From Hyphochytrium catenoides (taxonomy: Eukaryota > Sar > Hyphochytriomycetes > Hyphochytriales > Hyphochytriaceae), in NCBI GenBank assembly GCA_900088475.1, contig FLMG01000904.1:70779-114089 (forward strand): DNA of 43,311 nucleotides, in the 5' to 3' direction. A program made the translations under genes and the position numbers. This document shows, piece by piece, positions 36,501 through 43,311 of this stretch (its first letter is position 1; each line of letters begins with the position of its first letter). The notes under the pieces were generated by a model. It was not told where the DNA came from, made no database searches, and worked only from the letters and a program-made list of their open reading frames with translations.

Positions 36501-39149
36501 GAAGACCTATTGTTGGACTCACGGTCCGGCACCTCCTCAAATACGGTCTTTGATGTACCTTCAAGAGAACGTTGGCGCCTGTGCCTCCTAGTTCGAGCTA
36601 TATATATACTTTTCCGAGCCTTTCTTGCAGAGTATAGAGACCACTATACCCTGTTCAATTTTAGCTGTTGACCAGGTGGTGCCATCAGTAGAGGAAGCGT
36701 TAGTGATTGGAGAAGGATACCACAAGAGCCTGGACCCAATTGAAGAGGCAGTGGCCTGGTATTGACGCTTTCTGTAGGCTTTGGATCAAACAGGTGACAA
36801 GATAGTCAACCATATTAGGATTTGATGTTTTTAAATGAAAGATGCTTGCAGAGGAGAGTCAGGTGACCTTGCCTTTCTCAACTCTACGAGCTGTGCTGTC
36901 AAAGTGACCCAATCCAAATATCCAGCAACCTAGTTGGGGGTGCCTGGTTCGGCGCTTTGGAAGAGAGTATGTAGTCATTTGCTAGTGACGACAGAGTCCA
37001 TGATGGATCTAGCCCTTGAGCGTTCTTCCATCTTCCAGTCTCCTCATCAGGCCAGCGAAGATCGTTCGGCCCCAAGGAGAGGACTCCTACGGCTTGTATT
37101 GGGGCTGATACCTCTGTGCGTCTGAACCTGATGATCGAGACAGGAGATAATGAGGCAGTCATGGCTCACGGATAGTAGAGTGGAGGGAGCTGTCCTTTTG
37201 GTTCTGTGGCTGCTTCGTAGGCAGCCAGGCTTGAAATGCCCACATTCAAATTCACCGCATGGCATCTATCGCCATGCTCACTTGCCAAGACATCGCAGCA
37301 TCACCACATATCTACCCTGCTTGGTGTGCTCTACCTACGCTAACCTGTACCACGGAGCACGGAGCGGGCGCTACTCATAATATCCTCTGCTCATCTGCGA
37401 ACCCCAGAGACGCTGACTGATGGAGACCTCTCCATGAAGGAAGCGACGCGGTCCCTTCTCGTCAACAGGGTCAGGACTCTGCGGACTCCGTCTTGTCTCC
37501 TTCTGCTGGGATAATTTTGTTACTTGCAGGTATCTGAAGTATACTCTCGGGGAGGCGAGATATCAAAGCACCTTCCACTGCGTTCTACTTCCCTCTTATC
37601 CTTAAAGACTCTAGACATTGGCTTCGGATAACAATGGATGTCGGGACCTCGACAAGGCATTTTGGAGATTCGCTCAGGCTACGGTTAGCGGAGTGAGTTT
37701 ATCTTGAAGCTTGAGGGTGCCTCTTATTTGCATCTCGAAGTGGTTTGTGCCACCTCAGTTGATGGACCCTTTCTTCTATAGAAACTAAATCACTGGGACT
37801 AACTTCTAGACTATTCGAGGCGCGCTTGCGAACCTCCTTCGAGGACTAAAGATTCTGGGGATCAGAGCACGAGACAATGTACGACCAAAGTCATCAACAA
37901 GGGGTGTAGAGAATCACCATCAAACTCGGGTAAGCTATGGGGTTCTGCCTCTTCCGTGCTTCTGCACAGAGATTGTGCCGGAAGACTGGTCTGGGGAACT
38001 CAATGATTGTCAGATCGGCCATCTACCTTGACCTCAGAATAGCCCTCAGGCTTCTTTGGATTTGATCCTCTTCTAGAGATGGGCATTGCATGTCTATGGT
38101 CAAACTGTCTATCCATAGCAGGAGAAGACAGAACAGGCTGTTCGGGGTAGATTGAAGTAATAAATGAAGCGGGCACAGCCAGAGAGTAGGTCATAGGGCA
38201 GCAAGGTGGATTTGGAGAGAACCACACTGATGATTAATGAAGGATGATCAGACTTGGCGATCTCGGCTTTTCTTGGAGAGTGCAAAATTGTCGAAAGCTG
38301 TCGGAAGAGCGTCCTGAAGATCTGGGCCTCCCGAAAGGGGCGAGTATGCTCTCATTGGAGAGAAGGCAGAATCATAAAATCTGTCAGAAAAGCATCCTGT
38401 CCCGCGACGACGATCAGAGAATGATCATTCAGAAAGTGATGAGTCAGCAGTCGACGGCCGAGAAATAGGAGAGGAAGAGTAGCTAGGGTCTCACTGATGA
38501 TTGGGGAAGAAGGCGATCTAGAGGCTTCATTTGAGGTGTCAATATAGGCAGCAGTTAAGAGCGCCTTGATAGTACGGCCGTGTTGTTGGCCTGTGACGAA
38601 TCTGGCAAGGTGACCTCCATCTAGAGATTGGAACTTTGAGTTTGAGCACCATCCGCCCGCCCCGCGCCACATGCTTACGCCGGTTGTTGTCGGAAAAGGC
38701 GCCTATTATGATGGAAGCAGGCACCACAACTCTTACGAGCAGAGAGGGAGTTACTGATGTCCTTGACCGTCCGCGGATCAATGCCCCTTCGGGAGTAGAA
38801 GAAGGCTGACGTGATGATGTGCGGTTGGATTTAGGTCTAAGATTCTGTTGTGTGCTGGTTATCGACCGCTTATCTTATTGTTGTAAGGCTTACTGTAGCA
38901 GTTCTATGGCGACCAGAGTTATGGAGTTTATTACCAAAGGTTAATGCCAAGAAACGAGTTTGCCATAGAACTTGAATGACGAGCACCCTCGTCTTTCCCG
39001 TGCTACTTTGATGCGCAGGAATCTGTCTGTCCGGTCTCAACTGCTGATGATTCCATTGATCAACTCCTTCTGTCCATCAGCAGAGGTGGACAACTAGGCA
39101 GGCAAAGGAGAAAGACAGGAGACAAAAGACAACCCTAACCCAGACCAAA
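36501..39149. other. Gene-poor region
   Basis: No gene is supported over 2.6 kb. The longest frame (38352-38672, -) has no recognisable features. The promoter of the 39150 gene should lie at the right end, where the sequence just before the ATG (CCAGACCAAAATG) is A-rich. Confidence 0.35.
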
Positions 39150-39757
39150 ATGTCGCTTCTTACCTGTCGCGAGCTGACACGGATTCCCCTTGGCCTATTT
39201 CGTAGGCTACAGAACCGACCATTTATTCGAAACTTAGGAGAGCGCGCTCCGCCGGTTCGTTGGGCCAGAGATCACTCCTCAACCTCGTCGTTCGGAACGC
39301 CCCTACATCCTTTGTCTGACGTCGTCCTTTCAAGAATAAGGCAGCTGAACAAGTCTTGGTTCCAAGAGGTGATGACTTCGGGCTTCAGCCTTCGCACTTA
39401 TATAAGCGCTAATGACTTCACCCGTCCTGCCCGCTGTGAACCTAAGGATCAGGTCAAGGTCTATAAAGATGGAACATTTGAACTGGAAGTGATGTTACAA
39501 GGGCAAGACAACCCCACCATCATCAAGACGTTCTACGATCTGGAGGACCGCAGTCATTATCTGCTATATCGAAGCTCGCTTCGACAGGGCGCTTTTACCC
39601 TCATGGATGGCACCAAGAACGCTTGGCAGCCCGCCTTTGACCACGGAAAGGTAAGGAGATTATCTCAATCCCTAAGCCTGCAGAGACCAAGTTACCTGTT
39701 ACGATACAGATCATTCAAGCGGTCGACTCCCTGGCTGAAGAAATGGAGAAGGAGTAG
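39150..39757 (+). CDS. Small protein with mitochondrial-type N-terminus, family not recognised
   Basis: Exons 39150-39650 and 39710-39757 give 182 residues. The N-terminus is Arg/Leu-rich with few acidic residues (MSLLTCRELTRIPLGLFRRL, then NRPFIRN), as in a mitochondrial presequence. The mature part looks like a compact globular domain: VKVYKDGTFELEVMLQG, TIIKTFYDLEDRSHYLLYRS and a helical end IIQAVDSLAEEMEKE. No family is recognised. Reading through the intron would give a basic, low-quality tail, while splicing gives a sensible acidic helix, which supports the join. The neighbour on the other strand ends 55 bp away. Confidence 0.72.
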
Positions 39758-39812
39758 CTCTTGGGTAACAATGATAGACAACCTGGCATTCTAGGCTTGG
39801 GCGATGGAATAT

Positions 39813-40833
39813 TTATTTCTTTAGGGGTTCGCACTCCAGACAGCAACGGGTATGATGCTCAACTCTGCTGGGGTTGTGGTGCTGTTCTCCTGTTTCTATA
39901 CTGGACAGAGTTATCTGTTCCCAGGAGTCTCTATGTAGAAAGCTCAGGATATACATCCATAACTCTTTAGGTATATCCTGGTAGCTTTCTCCGACGGTCT
40001 CTTTAGCCGGTTCTATGATCTCTCCCAGAGCTTGAATTCCGTCGTTGTGGATTCCGTCTGTATGTGTTCGAGGCCAGGCGACGTGCACAAGCAAGAGGGT
40101 CCTCACCATGACCCGGAAAGTCCTTGGAAAGAGATGATGGTTATGTTCGCTCCAAGGCTCAGCTGCTTTATCTAGCACTTGGGCACAGCTATGAGATATA
40201 GCTTCCCGAGCGATATCTGCCGCGGTTTGTCCTGCTTTACTTCTGTCAAAGGGTGATGCGCCAAGTCGTAAAAGGATCCGCACAACGGCCTCGTCGTGGC
40301 CCCTAGCGGCATGCATCAGCACCGTTTGTCCCTTGATATCCTTTCGACGAAGGTCAGCTCCTGCTTGCACCAGCTGCATGAGCACGTTCGGTGCGCGGGC
40401 AAACATGACTCCCGTCTCGCAAGAATCATTCGTTGCGTCTATCGACGCCCCATGTGATAGTAGAAGCGCGATTCCACCAGTGTTCCCTGCCGCTATCGCA
40501 GCCATCAAGGCTGTCCTTCCGCGACTGTAGCGGAAGTTCACATCCGCTCCGGCAGCGATGAGCTCCTTTGCGAGGTCGTTGCGACCTAGCAATGAAGATG
40601 TTATAAAGACGACACTCTTATCTACCGAAGAAGCATAGTGTTCATTCTTAACACTTACCAGTCTGTAGGCTGTGCATAAGTTTGATGTTGATTGGGGATT
40701 GAGTCAGGGGTAAGCGTGGAAAGGGGACAATCCCAGAAGAGTTTCTTCTCCGCCATATTGCTGATCGAAAGCGATGTATTATCCTCGCATGCAAAGATCT
40801 TTTTCGGGCGATAGGGTGGCTACCGATACTCAT
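39813..40833 (-). CDS. Ankyrin-repeat protein with C-terminal F-box-like motif
   Basis: Exon 1 is about 40833-40659 and exon 2 is 40585-39813. Ankyrin repeats are clear: DLAKELIAAGADVN, GRTALMAAIAAGNTGGIALL, LLSHGASIDATN, VLMQLVQAGADL, GQTVLMHAARGHDEAVVRIL and LGASPFDRSKAGQTAADIA. After a linker, IPKELWMYILSFLHRDSW resembles an F-box (LPxELWxxILSFL). If real, the protein would be a substrate adaptor of an SCF ubiquitin ligase; ankyrin plus F-box order is known from animals and protists. The stop codon overlaps an AAATAAAT run that may serve in polyadenylation. The start is uncertain: the first in-frame ATG is near 40833, but Met in LMHSLQTG nearer the exon end is also possible. Confidence 0.75.
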
Positions 40834-41229
40834 CGCTAGTCTAACAGTACGAACCGCACCTCTGGTCAAACTTCCGTCGCAGAGATCAGGCTAATGTCCT
40901 CTGTTTACCCTTAATACGGAGTCAAAGAGTCAAAAGCGAATTGCGGAACAGGTGGCGGAGTCGTTGGTCTTAATTGTCACGTTAGTGCATCATATGCAAG
41001 CTCATCACTCGACTTGCCCTGGGCCTGGAAGTGAGATCTGAAGGAGGATAGTAGCCGAAGGATGATGGCATTCCAGAGGTTGAAAGGAGGCGGGAACAGC
41101 TAATGGACAATCCGCCGAGGTCTCTCATCAGCGAAAGAAGCGCCGTATGAAGGAAGAAAGATAGCAGAGGAGGCGACGCGAAGCGAGGCGCAGAAAGAGG
41201 AGGAGGCAGCCGCAGCCGCAGCCGCAGCC

Positions 41230-41265
<36 letters not shown>

Positions 41266-42202
41266 CTTCTTTGAGAATCCAAACCATCAACGGCTTCGTT
41301 GTCTCGAACATCGAATTGTAGTAATAATATCCGCTGATGCCGTATTCTCAATCCATAGTACCCTGGGGCTACAACATAGTAATATTTCCTACTGGGATAT
41401 TATGCTCCGAAGCCGTTTCATCAGACCAAGACTCATCCGTTACCCAGGATATCTGTATTACCCATGTATCTATAACAAAGAGTAGAATGGAAGACAGCTT
41501 GAATGGGTGGGGCCCATGGGTTCGGAACATCATCCTGTTTTGCCTTGTGTCCTTTCATCGCTTCCTCCTCCCAACCAGTGCCTTCATTCGCTCGCAGCAG
41601 CACGGGTGAGGAGGACTAGCCCGCGATGCAGACAGGACGTCGGGCAAGGCACAGCGCAGGTCGTAAAGACTTGAGTACGGGGATGAGCAAGTGGAAAGGC
41701 GCCATGGCTGCGGGGAAACGTAGAATATTAGGACAGTGTAAACATGATGGCATCACACCTAATGTAAGCTTCATAGTCAGCCCAGCATCAGCAGCACGGG
41801 CGGCTCACTTTCCTCGGCGCCATTGCCTGGTTGACCATGAGGGAGATTAGCGAGGTTGATAAGTGCATATTGGGGTCCAGGGACCACAACGTGTGGAAAG
41901 AGATAGTGCTATTTGGTGTGGCTCTGACAATATGACTACTTCATGAGCCCAGTGATGTGAGCCACACAGAAGCCTAGGTGAAGCACCTGGAAGTGAGGGA
42001 GGATGTTGCCAGCTATTCCAGTGTCCTCCAAGAATCAGGACGACTCAGAGATCCGGCCGCACCATGAACCACTCTCGTAAGTCTTTTGGGCTGTAGCAAG
42101 GTGGACAAGAGACCGACAGAATGAGAAGATAAGAGCGCAAACCCTCATTCACTGCACTTCTACAGCCCAGGCAAGAAGAAAGCCCCCAACAGGCACGACA
42201 AG
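40834..42202. other. Intergenic region with a microsatellite
   Basis: No gene is supported. A minus-strand frame (41100-41351) contains 20 alanines only because it reads the CAG tract. A second minus frame reads the same tract as leucine. Confidence 0.4.
41207..41264 (+). repeat. (CAGCCG)4(CAG)11 microsatellite
   Basis: Four CAGCCG units are followed directly by eleven CAG units, all exact. It lies outside any assigned gene. Confidence 0.97.
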
Positions 42203-43311
42203 ATGTCAGCTGAATGGCTTCTGGACAAGGACTTCCAACGCCGGGGTGCACAATTGCGAAGAGAGGTGGAGCAGAAGAAGAGGGAGATATCGCCTGACAC
42301 GGCGGCAACTTTTGTCCATGGTCGTAACACAGCTTTCATAGATCGGCATTCAGAAGAGAAATGGAAGAATATTATGCTCCTGGTAGGGTCCTCCTGATCT
42401 CCTTTCTCTCTTTCTATTCTTGGGCCTTGTCACATCTGGCGTCAATCATGACTCTTATACTTCACGACGACCGTCTCTTATAGTAATGAACTTGGTTGCC
42501 AAAGGACGCTTCTCGTCCATAGGCAGTATCTTCTTTTGACGACTCCTTCTGCCTAACGTTCAAGTTGACTTTGCCCATCCCCTACTACGTCTTGTAGTGC
42601 AGTCTCTTGGACTGTTCACTCCTTACTGCCCGTGTGCTTTTGCTTTCACTGCAAGATGAGGCTTCCTAAAACCTATCACTAACTGCAAGTTCGCTAGCAT
42701 CCGTATCTGAATAAAGGCCCTCGCAGGAAAGTCTCCCTTGGTGGGACGCCCAATGTAAGTGCTTCAAAGATGTGGGGGTACAAAGGCCGCCAAGAGGAGT
42801 AAAGTGTCGAAGAATCAGAATGAGGCTGAGGGTTGGGAAGGAAGAAATGAGAAAGAGCTAGCACAGGAAGCGACAAGAGTACAGAGAAAGGGACAACAGC
42901 TAAAAGAATCATAGGTCAGGGTTCCAAGGGAGCTAACACTCCCTTACCCCTTCAGGGCCTCTTCGAGCAGTTCTCCAAAGCGGAATCAAAACCAAAGATG
43001 CGCTCAGCACGCTTCTCAACGGTGATGCGACTTGCCTTTGGTCTAGATCCGACTGGAAGTGACCAGCAACACACACATGGAAGAGGAGGCGAAGAGGCAT
43101 ATCGGGGACGACCCGGAGTAGAAGAAGAGGACTACCGGCAGCAGGAGTGGGGGAGAGCGGAGGCCCGACATTACCTTCACAAGTATTTAGAAGCTGCAGA
43201 CGTGTCCGACAATGAGACCATCGTTCAGCAGGATCAACTCGACTGGCGAGCTTTCATCTGCATACTGAGGTACTGTTTGCACGCCATCTTTCTAATTTCT
43301 AGAGGCCGTGC
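42203..43311 (+). CDS. Unrecognised gene, 3' partial
   Basis: The first assigned exon (42203-42382) begins MSAEWLLDKDFQRRGAQLRR and ends KNIMLL before GTAGGG. A second clear exon runs 42957-43270 (GLFEQFSKAESKPKMRSARF, then a Gly/Arg-rich linker, RHYLHKYLEAADVSDNET and LDWRAFICILR) and ends at GTACTG. The gene continues beyond the window. The first exon is in frame upstream of the ATG (KKKAPNRHDK), so an earlier exon is possible. Between the two, 42727-42752 looks like a 26-bp microexon (CGCAG before it, GTAAGT after it), but its phase does not fit the simplest join. No domain is recognised; the protein is charged and probably cytosolic or nuclear. Confidence 0.6.

Noticed and set aside
38352-38781. 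Overlapping minus-strand frames as a gene
   Set aside because: No domain, no convincing introns and no coding bias.
41100-41351. Poly-alanine protein on the minus strand
   Set aside because: The alanines come only from the CAG microsatellite, and the flanks have no protein character.

Overview
The window is nuclear DNA of a microbial eukaryote. Protein-coding genes on both strands are split by many short introns (about 45 to 150 bp) with GT..AG borders and pyrimidine-rich 3' ends. There are no bacterial-style operons. The gene content (a four-EF-hand calcium-dependent kinase, a three-repeat MYB, an A9/AIR9-like protein, a short Cys/His plus basic-region regulator and a fused acyl-AMP ligase/ACP/oxoamine synthase) suggests a stramenopile- or alga-like protist. 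This placement is inference. All exon joins below were made by hand from reading frame, splice borders and domain continuity, without transcripts.

Left part (1-8932, + strand). A gene entering from the left edge encodes a three-domain lipid enzyme: fatty acyl-AMP ligase (FAAL), acyl carrier protein (ACP), and a PLP-dependent alpha-oxoamine synthase. It is followed on the same strand by a 16-exon gene for a TPR protein with a C-terminal SGNH-hydrolase-like domain. Next (9017-11812, - strand) is a CDPK-type kinase with an apparent organelle-targeting presequence and one membrane segment, then a small multi-exon membrane protein (11899 to about 13080, -), then an alanine-rich regulator with a Cys/His motif (13331-14596, -).

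Middle. 14597-20173 is gene-poor. It holds a doubtful three-exon gene (17996-18460), two inverted repeats, and an intronless DUF1893 gene (19188-19637, -) that looks prokaryotic in origin. Then come a PX-BAR sorting nexin (20174-22688, +), a NUP42-like CCCH/FG nucleoporin interrupted by an assembly gap (23587-25464, +), a lysine-rich protein (26381-27576, +) and a 3R-MYB (28277-30186, -).

Right part. 30187-32570 shows no gene. An A9-domain/PH-like/coiled-coil protein related to plant AIR9 lies at 32571-34909 (-). A second gene-poor block (34910-39149) carries a MITE-like element. A small protein with a mitochondrial-type N-terminus (39150-39757, +) converges on an ankyrin/F-box-like protein (39813-40833, -). 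A CAG microsatellite follows, and a partial gene (42203 to the right edge, +) ends the window.

The most interesting system is the FAAL-ACP-oxoamine synthase. Its architecture predicts that it activates a fatty acid as acyl-AMP, loads it on its own ACP, and condenses it with an amino acid to give a sphingoid-like amino-ketone without acyl-CoA.
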